DNA of 64,000 nt from Halolamina sediminis (GTDB taxonomy: Archaea; Halobacteriota; Halobacteria; Halobacteriales; Haloferacaceae), in assembly GCF_001282785.1 (NCBI RefSeq), contig NZ_CVUA01000001.1, positions 372,001 to 436,000 on the forward strand, in the 5' to 3' direction. The stretch's first letter is position 1. Each line of letters opens with the position of its first letter. A program made the position numbers and the translations under genes. Positions 1 through 8,382 of this stretch are shown one piece after another. The notes beneath the pieces are model-generated. The model was not told the DNA's origin. It made no database searches and worked only from the letters and a program-made list of their open reading frames with translations.

Positions 1-1
1 C

Positions 2-1294
2 TCGGACATCTACGGGATGCTCTCCAACGCCGACCTCACGTTCCCCACCGTCGAGCAGCCCGACGGCGAGGCGGTGGAGATCACCCAGAGCAACTTCACC
101 AAGCTCCAGAAACACGAGGACCGCGAGTTCCGCCGCGAGGCCTACGAGCGGTACTACGAGACTTGGGACGACTACCGCAACAGCGTCGGCACCGCCCTCC
201 AGAACAGCACGAAGAAGGACGTGAAGCTCGCCGAGGCGCGCAACTACGACACCGCCCGCGAGGCCGCCCTCGACGGCACCAACGTCCCGACTGAGGTGTA
301 CGACACGCTCGTCGACACCGTCCACGACAACCTCGACCACCTCCAGCGCCACGCCGACCTGAAGCGGCAGGCGCTGGACGTCGACGAGCTCGGGATGCAC
401 GACCTCTACATGTCGCTGACCGGCGAGGAGGGGCCCGAGGTCACCTACGAGCAGGCCAAAGAGTGGGTCGTCGAGGCCGTCGCGCCGTTGGGCGAGGAGT
501 ATCAGGCCCGGATGGAGCAGGGGCTGGAGAGCCGCTGGGTCGACGTGTACGAGAACCGCGGGAAGCGCTCGGGCGCGTTCTCCTCTGGCACGTACGACAC
601 CCAGCCGTTCATCCTGATGAACTTCCAGGACGACGTGAGTTCGATGTACACGCTGGCCCACGAGCTCGGCCACTCGATGCACTCAGAGCTCGCTGCCGAG
701 GCCCAGCCGTGGCAGTACTCGAGCTACGAGATCTTCGTCGCCGAGGTCGCGAGCACGGTCAACGAGACCCTCCTGACCCACTACCTGCTGGAGAACGTCG
801 ACGACGACGAGATCCGCGCCCACGCGCTCGACCAGTACCTCGAACGGTTCCGCTCGACGCTGTACCGCCAGACGATGTTCGCCGACTTCGAGCAGCGCAT
901 CCACGAGCGCGCCGAGAACGGCCAGCCACTGACGCCCGACGCGTTCGACGAGATCTACGGCGACCTGAAGGAGACGTTCTACGCGAACGCCGACGTGGAC
1001 GACCTGATCGCCAAGGAGTGGATGCGCATCCCCCACTTCTACTACAACTTCTACGTCTACCAGTACTCCACGGGCATCTCGGCGGCGGTCGCGATCGTCG
1101 AGAAGATCCGCGAGGAGGGTGAGCCCGCCGCCGCGGACTACCGCGCCGCGCTGGAGGCCGGCGGCAGCGAGTACCCCATCGACGTGCTCGATATCGCGGG
1201 CATCGACATGACCAGCGCCGACCCCATCGAGTCCGCGCTGTCGGCCTACGGCGAGCGACTCGACGACGCCGCCGAGCTGCTGGAGCTGAACTAG
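2..1294 (+). CDS. pepF: Oligoendopeptidase F, M3 family (5' truncated by window edge)
   Basis: Zinc metallopeptidase that degrades oligopeptides in the cytoplasm. The reading frame is open from base 2, so the true start lies before the window; the first ATG at 17 is internal. About 430 C-terminal residues are present of the roughly 600 usual for PepF. The HELGH zinc motif (HExxH) is at 659-673. The downstream segment EIFVAEVAST supplies the third zinc ligand, and the YNFYVYQYSTG stretch is typical of M3 enzymes. The gene ends 123 bases before pan and probably forms a separate transcript. Family assignment is firm. Confidence 0.93.
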   Translation, partial: SDIYGMLSNADLTFPTVEQPDGEAVEITQSNFTKLQKHEDREFRREAYERYYETWDDYRNSVGTALQNSTKKDVKLAEARNYDTAREAALDGTNVPTEVYDTLVDTVHDNLDHLQRHADLKRQALDVDELGMHDLYMSLTGEEGPEVTYEQAKEWVVEAVAPLGEEYQARMEQGLESRWVDVYENRGKRSGAFSSGTYDTQPFILMNFQDDVSSMYTLAHELGHSMHSELAAEAQPWQYSSYEIFVAEVASTVNETLLTHYLLENVDDDEIRAHALDQYLERFRSTLYRQTMFADFEQRIHERAENGQPLTPDAFDEIYGDLKETFYANADVDDLIAKEWMRIPHFYYNFYVYQYSTGISAAVAIVEKIREEGEPAAADYRAALEAGGSEYPIDVLDIAGIDMTSADPIESALSAYGERLDDAAELLELN

Positions 1295-1383
1295 CGCGAC
1301 TTCCCGCTTCGCGTTCCGGCCGCGAGACCGCCAAGGACCTGCGTAGTCGGCGACGATTCCGAGCCGTTCCCCGACCCAAAGGC

Positions 1384-1390
1384 ACATTTA
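1384..1390 (+). promoter_or_regulatory. TATA-like box of pan
   Basis: The sequence ACATTTA lies 28-34 bases before the pan start codon in an otherwise GC-rich gap. This is the distance expected for a leaderless haloarchaeal transcript. Inferred from position and base composition only. Confidence 0.4.
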
Positions 1391-1417
1391 CGCCTACCCC
1401 TTAACCGAACTAGAGAG

Positions 1418-2644
1418 ATGTCACGCAGCCCGTCCCTTCCCGACCGCCCCCGCTTGGACCTGGACCCCGAGATGTCTCAGGCCGAGCGCCTGGAGGCGAT
1501 CCGGGAACACTTCGAGCGGCTCGTTCAGGTCAACGAGGAGCTGGACGAGCGCCTTCAGGACGCCGAGGGGCGCAAGGAGGAGCTCCGCGAGGAGGTCGAC
1601 CAGCTCAAGCGCCGCAACGAGACGCTCAAGACGTCGTCGCTCTACCTCGCGACCGTCGAGGAGCTGACCGACGACGGCGTCGTCATCAAACAACACGGCA
1701 ACAATCAGGAGGTGCTCACCGAGCTCTCCCCCGCGCTGGAGGGTGAGGTCGAGGCGGGCGACCGGGTCGCGATCGACGACTCCTTCTCGGTGAAGGAGCT
1801 GCTCGACGACGAGACCGACGCCCGGGCGCAGGCGATGGAGGTCGAAGCGTCGCCGGACGTCACCTACGCCGACATCGGCGGGATCGACGACCAGATCCGC
1901 GAGGTTCGCGAGGCCGTCGAGGACCCGCTGATCAACGCCGAGACGTTCCGTGAGGTCGGCGTCGAACCGCCCAGCGGCGTCCTGCTCCACGGCCCGCCGG
2001 GGACGGGGAAGACGATGCTCGCGAAGGCCGTCGCGAACGAGACCGACGCGACGTTCATCAAGATGGCCGGCTCCGAGCTGGTCCGGAAGTTCATCGGCGA
2101 GGGCGCCCGCCTCGTCCGTGACCTGTTCGAGCTCGCCTCCGAGCGCGAGCCCGCCGTCATCTTCATCGACGAGATCGACGCCGTCGCGACCACGCGGACG
2201 GACTCGAAGACATCCGGCGACGCCGAGGTCCAGCGCACGATGATGCAGCTGCTCTCGGAGATGGACGGGTTCGACGACCGCGGCGAGGTGCGCATCATGG
2301 CCGCCACGAACCGCTTCGACATGCTCGACGAGGCGATCCTGCGGCCCGGCCGCTTCGACCGCCTCATCGAGGTGCCAAAGCCCGACGTCGAGGGGCGCAG
2401 GCGCATCCTCGAGATCCACGCCTCCGAGCTCAACCTCGGCGACGACGTGGACTTCGACGCGCTCGCCGAGACGCTGGAGGCGTACTCCGGCGCCGACATC
2501 GCCGCCCTCACGACCGAGGCGGGGATGTTCGCGATCCGCGACGGGCGCGAGGAGGTCCGGATGGCCGACTTCGAGGACGCTCACGAGAAGATCGAGGAGG
2601 CCTCGGAGGGGGCGCCGACGACCGGCCCGGTCGCGTTCCAGTAA
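1418..2644 (+). CDS. pan: Proteasome-activating nucleotidase (PAN, AAA+ ATPase)
   Basis: Hexameric ATPase that unfolds proteins and feeds them to the 20S proteasome. The 408-residue length is normal. Order of parts: N-terminal coiled coil (about residues 20-75), OB-fold, then AAA+ module with Walker A GPPGTGKT at about 192-199, Walker B VIFIDEIDA from about 247, and arginine-finger region LRPGRFDR. Archaeal PAN usually ends in a hydrophobic-Tyr-X motif that docks into the 20S ring. Here the last residues are VAFQ, so Phe takes the place of Tyr. Haloarchaea often have two PAN paralogues; which one this is cannot be told. Confidence 0.95.
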   Translation: MSRSPSLPDRPRLDLDPEMSQAERLEAIREHFERLVQVNEELDERLQDAEGRKEELREEVDQLKRRNETLKTSSLYLATVEELTDDGVVIKQHGNNQEVLTELSPALEGEVEAGDRVAIDDSFSVKELLDDETDARAQAMEVEASPDVTYADIGGIDDQIREVREAVEDPLINAETFREVGVEPPSGVLLHGPPGTGKTMLAKAVANETDATFIKMAGSELVRKFIGEGARLVRDLFELASEREPAVIFIDEIDAVATTRTDSKTSGDAEVQRTMMQLLSEMDGFDDRGEVRIMAATNRFDMLDEAILRPGRFDRLIEVPKPDVEGRRRILEIHASELNLGDDVDFDALAETLEAYSGADIAALTTEAGMFAIRDGREEVRMADFEDAHEKIEEASEGAPTTGPVAFQ

Positions 2645-2650
2645 GGGCGG

Positions 2651-3007
2651 ATGAGCCGATCGGACCCGGACGACGGCGGAACGTCGTTCACGGCCGGTCG
2701 GCCGGCTCGCGGGCTAGCGATGGCGGCGCTGCTCACCTTTCTGGCCGTACTCGTCTTCTACCTCGATCAGCCGGGCTACACCCACGCGCGGCTGGCGCTG
2801 TTTCTCGCCCTCGGCAGCGCCGCCACGCTGGGAACCGCCGGCGCCGTACTCCAGCGGGCGGCGATGACCGCCGCGGGTGCCGGGATGCTGGCGCTGCTTG
2901 GGTTCTGGCAAGCGACACTCTGGATCTTCGTGCTCCCGATGACGGGCGTCCTCGCCGCGACGAGCCTGTTGATCGCGCTCGAGGAGCGGACGGTCGAGCA
3001 ACGGTAG
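2651..3007 (+). CDS. Small haloarchaeal membrane protein, function unknown
   Basis: 118 residues, starting six bases after the pan stop and so probably cotranscribed with it. A short polar N-terminus (about 20 residues) precedes roughly four hydrophobic segments: AMAALLTFLAVLVFYL, then LALFLALGSAATLGTAG, a central Ala/Gly-rich helix, and LWIFVLPMTGVLAATS. No catalytic or metal-binding motif is visible. I do not recognise a characterised family. Codon use and base composition match the neighbours, which supports a real gene. Confidence 0.7.
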   Translation: MSRSDPDDGGTSFTAGRPARGLAMAALLTFLAVLVFYLDQPGYTHARLALFLALGSAATLGTAGAVLQRAAMTAAGAGMLALLGFWQATLWIFVLPMTGVLAATSLLIALEERTVEQR

Positions 3008-3059
3008 CGTCGCCGCACAGACCACAAAACGTTTCTCGGCGCCGACACCAGCGCCGGGC

Positions 3060-3518
3060 ATGGTCCCCGGTATCGTCCCCGACATGCTGTTGGTCCTCGC
3101 GATCCTCTGGCTGTTCGACAGCGTCGCGCTCTCTCCGGTACTCGTCTCCAGCGCAGTCAGACGGCTGTTCCGGGATCGACCGACAGAGTACCTGTTCCTG
3201 AACTACCTCGCCGGCACGGCGGCGTACGCCGTCTCACACCTGCTGGTCGTGATGGTCCCCATCTTCGTCCTCAAGGGCGGTCGGCTCCACACCAACACGT
3301 TCGCTTGGCTCGGCGGGCTCACGCTGCTGAACCTGGTGCTCTGGTGGCTCGGGCTCTCGATCGTGGCCCCGATTTCGGGCTACTGGGCGCCCAAAACCGG
3401 CGACGAGTACGACGGCCGGATCGCGCTGACGCTGGGGCTGGTGAGCTACGTGGTTGCGACGGCCGCACTGGGCTTTCTCGCGCTGGTCGCCATCATCGCG
3501 ATCGGGTTCCCGGGGTGA
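3060..3518 (+). CDS. Small integral membrane protein, function unknown
   Basis: 152 residues with about four transmembrane helices (near residues 5-25, 45-72, 80-105 and 120-150). A charged loop RRLFRDRPTEY follows the first helix and a polar loop PKTGDEYDGR lies before the last. The ATG at 3060 gives the longest frame; an in-frame ATG at 3084 (MLLVLAIL) is also possible. No recognisable family motif. It lies between another small membrane protein and pdaD on the same strand. Confidence 0.65.
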   Translation: MVPGIVPDMLLVLAILWLFDSVALSPVLVSSAVRRLFRDRPTEYLFLNYLAGTAAYAVSHLLVVMVPIFVLKGGRLHTNTFAWLGGLTLLNLVLWWLGLSIVAPISGYWAPKTGDEYDGRIALTLGLVSYVVATAALGFLALVAIIAIGFPG

Positions 3519-3557
3519 GTCCGTAGCCCCTTTCTCCGCCCGGCGCCGAGATCGGCC

Positions 3558-4031
3558 GTGAGCAGCAGCATCCACGTCGTCGCCGGCGCCGGCACCGCGC
3601 CGACGGAGAAGGCAGCCTACGACGCCGCGCTCGCCGACGCGAACCTCCACAACTACAACCTCGTGCCGGTCTCCTCGATCGTCCCGGCCGACGCCGAGGT
3701 GGTGACCGTCGATCGGGCGCCGGATCTGGGTCCGGCGGGGAACCGCCTCAACGTCGTGCAGGCCGAGCGGAGCGCGGTCGGCCCGGAGACCGTCGCCGCC
3801 GGCGTCGGCTGGGCGACGGGGCCCGGCCCGGGGCTGTTCTACGAGGCCGACGCCGAGGCCGAGACCGACGTACAGTCCCGGCTGGAGGCGGGGCTGGCGG
3901 CGGGACGGGAGCTCCGGGACTGGACGTTCGACCACGAGGAGACGCTGATCGAGTCGGCGGCGGCCGCGCCGGGGGAGCACACGTGTGTGGTGGTGTTGGC
4001 GGCGTACGGCGAGAGCGAACCGATCTGTTGA
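3558..4031 (+). CDS. pdaD: Pyruvoyl-dependent arginine decarboxylase
   Basis: Converts arginine to agmatine, the first step of archaeal polyamine and agmatidine synthesis. The proenzyme cleaves itself between two serines to make the pyruvoyl cofactor; the motif NLVPVSSIVP places the cleavage between Ser39 and Ser40. The 157-residue length matches the family. The start is GTG at 3558; no in-frame ATG gives a complete N-terminus. The C-terminal strand VVVLAAYGE is also typical. Agmatine is needed for agmatidine in archaeal tRNA-Ile, so the gene is probably essential. Confidence 0.88.
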   Translation: MSSSIHVVAGAGTAPTEKAAYDAALADANLHNYNLVPVSSIVPADAEVVTVDRAPDLGPAGNRLNVVQAERSAVGPETVAAGVGWATGPGPGLFYEADAEAETDVQSRLEAGLAAGRELRDWTFDHEETLIESAAAAPGEHTCVVVLAAYGESEPIC

Positions 4032-4095
4032 TTCTGTCACGACGGACGAGCGCTCGGGGGAAGTAGTATCGTGGGATTGCGTGCTTGATCTGCCT

Positions 4096-4350
4096 CTACT
4101 GTTTGGCGAGTTGGTGTAGTCGGAAACACCGAGAAAGCCCCTGCTCGCTCCAGTCGGTGCGCTCGCTGCGCTCCTCGTCGGTCACTTCGTTCCCTCCTGT
4201 GGTGCTTGTGTCGCGCGCCTTCCCGGAGCGAGCAGCCCCTTTCAGTCCCGCCCGACCGCACAGCCCACAAACCTCCCCAGCCGACTCACTCGCTCACTCC
4301 GTTCGCTCGTTCGTCCCTCGCGCTCGGCTCGCGCACGGAGGCGCTCGCGC
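4096..4350 (+). repeat. Dispersed intergenic repeat, copy 1, with long stem
   Basis: This occupies most of the 426-base gap between pdaD and the DUF2298 gene. It is homologous, in inverted orientation, to 13455-13688. Shared blocks include CTACTGTTT at the left end, GAAAGCCCCTG, CAGCCCCTTTCAG, ACCTCCCCAGCCGACTC and CACGGAGGC at the right end. Bases 4141-4151 (CTGCTCGCTCC) pair perfectly with 4225-4235 (GGAGCGAGCAG), closing a 73-base loop. The same stem in the other copy has a different sequence but still pairs. The outer flanks GAAAG and CTTTC can also pair. Boundaries are approximate; function unknown. Confidence 0.7.
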
Positions 4351-4457
4351 TTCGCGCCACCGCACCGCCGGTAGCGAGGGGAGTGCGGGGAGAGCATCGA
4401 CGAAACCGCGAGCACCGTCCCAGAAAGACCAAAACGGTCCGCCTGTACGCCTACCCC

Positions 4458-6833
4458 ATGGAGTGGCTCCCCGTCCTCGCGTACCTCGCGCTCGTCGCGG
4501 CGTTCACCGCGATCGGCGCGCCGATCGCCGCCGGGCTGTTCCGGCACCTCCCCCGGAAGGGCGCCGCCTTCGCGCTCCCGACCGCGCTGGTGCCGTTCGC
4601 GATCCTGATCTTCTGGATCGGCCAGCTCACGTTCGGCCTCCACACGCTGCTGCTCGGGCTCGGGATCGTGCTCGCCGCCTCGGTGCTCGCGTGGCGCCGC
4701 GGCGCCCGCCCCGACTGGCGCGCGGTGGCGGCGATGTACGGCGTGTTCGTCGTCGGCTTCGGGATCATGCTCGCGTTCCGGGCGGCCAACCCCGCGATCA
4801 CCGCCGCCGCCGGCGAGCAGTTCCTCCACTTCGCGCTGGTGAACACGCTCGAACGCGCCGAACAGCTCCCACCGGAGGACGTCTGGTTCGCCGGGAAGCC
4901 GCTGCGGTACTACTACGGCACCCAACTCCAGGTCGCGAGCCTCGCGATGCTGACGGGGACCGCGATGCGCTACGGCTTCAACCTCGGCATCGCGACGTTC
5001 TACGGGACGCTGTTCGTCGTCGCCGCGGGCGTCGGCGGCGCGCTCGTCTCCCGCCGCGGCGGCTCCGTCCGCGTCGGCGGCGTCGCGGGCGCCTTTTTCG
5101 TCGCGCTCGGCGGCGCGGCGACCACGGCCATCCGGCTGGTCACGCCGTATCTCCCCGACTCGATCCGCGGGACCGTTGAGCAGGCCGCGTTCGGCTTCGT
5201 CGCCCAGCGCTTCGAGGGCGGCGACCTCGCCACGACGGTCGCGAACCTCTCCAAACCGCTGGACTGGGGCTGGTGGTACACCCGCTACGTCGTCCCGGGG
5301 ACGATCCAGGAGGTGCCGCTGTACTCCTTCGTGAAGGCCGACCTGCACGGCCACACGTTCGCGAACCCGTACGTGCTGTTCGCGGCGGCGCTCGCCCTCG
5401 CCTACTACGTCACCCCGGCCGCCGAGCGCAGGCGCCGCCTCGCGCTCCTCTTCGGCGGCCTCGGTGCCGTCGCCGGCCTGTTCGGCTTCATGAACACGTG
5501 GTCGCTCCCGACCGCCGCCGGGCTGGCCGCGCTGGCCGTCGGCGCCGCCGACGCCCACCCCGCGACGCTATTGCCCGCCTCGCTGGCCGACCGTCTCCAG
5601 CCCGCTTCCGACCCCGAGACCCGCGCCGAGTGGCTCCTCCACGAACTGTGGCGGGTCGCGCTCGCGGCCGTCGCCGCGGGGATCGTCCTCGCGATCGGCG
5701 TCGCGATCGCCTCGCCGTTCCTGATCTTCGGCCACGTTCCGAGCAACGAGGGGATCGGCTTCCTGCCGCCGCGGAGCCCGCTGCCCGCGTTCCTCGTCAT
5801 GTACGGTGGCCTCGTGACGGCGTTCGCGGCGTACGTCGTCGCCCGGGGGTGGCCCGCGGCCGACGACCTCGCGATACCGTGGCTCGGCGCCGCCGGCGCG
5901 CTCCTCCTCGGCGCCGTCGTCGCGGCCGCGGTGATCGAGAACTTCGCCGTCTTGGCCCTGCTCGGTACCCTGATCGTCGCCGGCTGGCTGCTCGTACGCT
6001 CGGGCCGGGCGGGCTTCGGGATGGTGCTGCTCGTGGCGGGCGCGGGGCTGCTCGCCGCGCTGGAGCTTGCCCACGCGCGGCTGCCGCTGATCGACAACCC
6101 ACGCTGGAACACGTCGCTGAAAGTGGGCGTGCAGGCGTGGACGCTCGGCGCCGCCGGCGCGGCCGCCGCGTCGGTCGCGCTCCTCCGGGAACACGGTAGC
6201 CGGCTCGCCGCCCGAATCGACGCGCTGGGCAAGGACGTTTCGGCCGGGCCCGGCTCCCGCGAGACGCTGACCTCGGCGCTGACCGTCGCGCTGGTCGTCG
6301 CCGTCGTCCTCGCGACGGCGGTGTTCCCGGTGATGATGGTCGCCGCGGAGATCGGCGAGCCGGTCGACGAGGGCCACTACGACCCCTCGCTCGACGGGAT
6401 GAAGGCCGTCGAGAACTTCCACGCCAACGAGTACGAGGCGCTGCAGTGGCTCGACGAGCGCTCCGGCCGGCCGACGATCGTCGAGGTGCCCGGCGCCTCC
6501 TACGACTGGACGAGTCCGGCGTCGACGTTCTCCGGACTGCCGACGGTCGTCGGATGGGACCACCAGGCCGAGTACCGGAGCATGGACGCCTACGAGCGCC
6601 GGGTCCGCCACGTCGACGCCATCTACGCCGGCGACTGGGAGCGCGCCGCGGCACTGCTGGAGCGCTACGACGTGACGTACGTCTACGTCGGGCCGAACGA
6701 GCGGGAGGTGTACGGCGACTCGATGCGGTCGTTCGACCGCGATGCGTTCTCGGTCGCGTTCGAGGGCGGCGCGGTGACGATCTACGAGGTCGACCACGCC
6801 GCGCTCGACGAATCGACGGACGGCGGTTCCTGA
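4458..6833 (+). CDS. DUF2298 (Chlor_Arch_YYY) multi-pass membrane protein
   Basis: A protein of 791 residues. The frame is open back to 4206, but the upstream part runs through the intergenic repeat, so ATG 4458 (MEWLPVLAYLAL), which begins the first helix, is chosen. The family hallmark RYYYG is present, with the three tyrosines at about residues 151-153. About twelve or more transmembrane helices span residues 1-640. The C-terminal 150 residues are a soluble, probably external, domain. The fold resembles GT-C glycosyltransferases, so transfer of a lipid-linked sugar is possible but unproven. Confidence 0.85.
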   Translation: MEWLPVLAYLALVAAFTAIGAPIAAGLFRHLPRKGAAFALPTALVPFAILIFWIGQLTFGLHTLLLGLGIVLAASVLAWRRGARPDWRAVAAMYGVFVVGFGIMLAFRAANPAITAAAGEQFLHFALVNTLERAEQLPPEDVWFAGKPLRYYYGTQLQVASLAMLTGTAMRYGFNLGIATFYGTLFVVAAGVGGALVSRRGGSVRVGGVAGAFFVALGGAATTAIRLVTPYLPDSIRGTVEQAAFGFVAQRFEGGDLATTVANLSKPLDWGWWYTRYVVPGTIQEVPLYSFVKADLHGHTFANPYVLFAAALALAYYVTPAAERRRRLALLFGGLGAVAGLFGFMNTWSLPTAAGLAALAVGAADAHPATLLPASLADRLQPASDPETRAEWLLHELWRVALAAVAAGIVLAIGVAIASPFLIFGHVPSNEGIGFLPPRSPLPAFLVMYGGLVTAFAAYVVARGWPAADDLAIPWLGAAGALLLGAVVAAAVIENFAVLALLGTLIVAGWLLVRSGRAGFGMVLLVAGAGLLAALELAHARLPLIDNPRWNTSLKVGVQAWTLGAAGAAAASVALLREHGSRLAARIDALGKDVSAGPGSRETLTSALTVALVVAVVLATAVFPVMMVAAEIGEPVDEGHYDPSLDGMKAVENFHANEYEALQWLDERSGRPTIVEVPGASYDWTSPASTFSGLPTVVGWDHQAEYRSMDAYERRVRHVDAIYAGDWERAAALLERYDVTYVYVGPNEREVYGDSMRSFDRDAFSVAFEGGAVTIYEVDHAALDESTDGGS

Positions 6834-6881
6834 GCCCAGCGCGACGCCGTGGACCGGTTCGAGCACTTCCACCGCCGGTGA

Positions 6882-6889
6882 CTTTATGA
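6882..6889 (+). promoter_or_regulatory. TATA-like box favouring the start at 6915
   Basis: CTTTATGA at 6882-6889 is centred about 29 bases before ATG 6915 and only about 20 before ATG 6906. The usual archaeal TATA spacing therefore supports a near-leaderless start at 6915. Confidence 0.45.
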
Positions 6890-6914
6890 GTGGATACCGC
6901 CAAAGATGGACAAG

Positions 6915-7289
6915 ATGAACGGCACAGATTTCGCCGGAGCGCCGGGTATCATGGGGGGGTCGTCGAACACCGTCGAGCTCTCTCCCGACGAGAAACGCGG
7001 GCTGCGGCGCGCCGTCGCCGGAATCGTCTCCCGCACCGAGTCCTATCTTCCGGACGGCTACGTCGTCGGCTCCGAACTCACCTACGGCTCCGAGGGGCCG
7101 GAGGCGACCGTCGCGGTCCGCCCGCCGGCGGGCCACCCCGTCAGTGCCGGGTTCCAGCCTGACGCCGAGGACATCGAGGCCGGGCTCGACGACGCCGACC
7201 GCGACGAAGTCGCGAAAGGGCTCGCCGCGAGCGCCGCCGCACAGGTGATGTACGCCATGGGCGACGACCCAGTTCCCGTCGCCCGGTAG
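6915..7289 (+). CDS. Conserved haloarchaeal protein (DUF5811-like)
   Basis: 124 residues from ATG 6915; ATG 6906 would add three residues, but the TATA-box spacing favours the shorter form. The pattern NTVELSPDEKRGLRRAV followed by SYLPDGYVV, PPAGHPVSAGFQPD and EVAKGLAASAAAQV resembles a small soluble protein widely conserved in haloarchaea. I believe this is DUF5811, from memory of the family. No catalytic motif is seen. It stands alone between the DUF2298 gene and the hydrolase gene. Confidence 0.75.
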   Translation: MNGTDFAGAPGIMGGSSNTVELSPDEKRGLRRAVAGIVSRTESYLPDGYVVGSELTYGSEGPEATVAVRPPAGHPVSAGFQPDAEDIEAGLDDADRDEVAKGLAASAAAQVMYAMGDDPVPVAR

Positions 7290-7400
7290 GCGTCGATACT
7301 TCTCGCGGTTTTGCGGTTCGTTTCCACGATCGAGGGACAGCCGATGCTGTCGCGTTAGATACTTGACTGTCTGCGTCGATCATCGGACATCTCACGGAAC

Positions 7401-8336
7401 ACGTCTGTCGACGACCCGGACGGGTCGGACCCCCCGAGCACAGCGGACTCAGATGGTGCGGACGACGACGCCGGCGGGTTCGTCACCCGTCGACGACTCC
7501 TCCTCGGCGTCGCAGGCGGTGTCGGGCTCCTCGGGGGCGGCGGGCTCTACGTCGCGCAGTCGCTGAGCGGCGACTTCGGCGGGTACGAGGCGCCGGAGAC
7601 ACAGCCGATGGTGACGACGCGAGATCGGCTCGACGCCGCGGACCCGACGGAGCGAGTGGGGTCGTGGGAGTTCGAGGCGGCCGACGCGGTGTTCCTGTAC
7701 GTCCACGGGCTCGGCGCGGACGCCGAGTCGGCCCGCGATCAGGCCTACACCGTCCGGTTGGGGCTCGCGGCGGCGATGGGAGCCGGCGCGGAACCGGACC
7801 CCGATGCCCCGCCGGTGGTCGGCTACTCGTGGGCGTCGAATGCTGATTGGGGACCGGCCAAGCGGACCGCCGACGCCAACGCCGCCCCGCTCGCCGATTG
7901 GCTGACGGCGTGGACGGAGGACGACGGGCGACCGATCCACCTGTTCGCCCACTCGCTCGGCGCCCGCGTGACGGGGGCGGCGCTCCGCGAACTCGCCGAC
8001 CGTGGGCGAACGGACGCCCTCGCCTCGGTGTCGCTGTTCGGCGGGGCGATCCCGAACGACAGCGTCGCGGCCGACGGGCGGTACGGCTCGGCGATCGCGG
8101 CGGTCGACGCCCCCGTCTTCAACTTCCACAGTCGGAACGACCGCGTCCTTGGGTGGGTGTACCGCGCCTCGGACGGGACCCGCGCAGTCGGCCACGGCGG
8201 CCTCGAGGCGTCAGCGAGCGCGCCCGCGGGCTACGCGGACATCGACGTCACCGATCTGGTGGCGGACCACTACTCGTACATCCACCCGGAGAACGGCAGT
8301 CTGCCGCGGGCTGTCGATCGGATCGGTATCGAGTGA
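7401..8336 (+). CDS. Tat-exported alpha/beta hydrolase; no ATG at expected start
   Basis: From ATG 7608 the protein would have 242 residues and no leader. The same frame stays open upstream to a TAG at 7356 and encodes an acidic N-terminus, then TRRRLLLGVAGGVGLLGG (RRR at 7488-7496), a convincing Tat signal. No ATG, GTG or TTG lies before it in frame. The most natural start is ACG at 7401, giving SVDDPDGSDPP, so an ATG-to-ACG change or a non-standard start is likely. The mature part is a serine hydrolase: strand VFLYVHGLGAD, nucleophile elbow FAHSLGAR, Asp in SRNDRVLGWVYR and His in DHYSYIHP. Substrate unknown. Confidence 0.7.
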   Translation, partial: TSVDDPDGSDPPSTADSDGADDDAGGFVTRRRLLLGVAGGVGLLGGGGLYVAQSLSGDFGGYEAPETQPMVTTRDRLDAADPTERVGSWEFEAADAVFLYVHGLGADAESARDQAYTVRLGLAAAMGAGAEPDPDAPPVVGYSWASNADWGPAKRTADANAAPLADWLTAWTEDDGRPIHLFAHSLGARVTGAALRELADRGRTDALASVSLFGGAIPNDSVAADGRYGSAIAAVDAPVFNFHSRNDRVLGWVYRASDGTRAVGHGGLEASASAPAGYADIDVTDLVADHYSYIHPENGSLPRAVDRIGIE

Positions 8337-8382
8337 GTCACTCCGAGCGAGTCCGGCCCAAGAGTTCGGCAGAACCGGTGTG

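Noticed and set aside
1421-2584. Long minus-strand open frame (387 codons) opposite pan
   Set aside because: It is antisense to a clear AAA+ gene. High GC leaves such frames open by chance, and the product is low-complexity Leu/Asp/Val.
4104-4130. Sequence TTGGCGAGTTGGTGTAGTCG resembling a tRNA D arm
   Set aside because: No acceptor, anticodon or T arm can be built around it; it belongs to the left end of the dispersed repeat.
4085-5179. Open frame reading RAAPFSPARPHSPQTSPADSL, also seen at 13110-13598 on the other strand
   Set aside because: The similarity comes from conservation of the DNA repeat. The frames run into antisense or out-of-frame parts of real genes and are Arg/Pro/Ser-rich.
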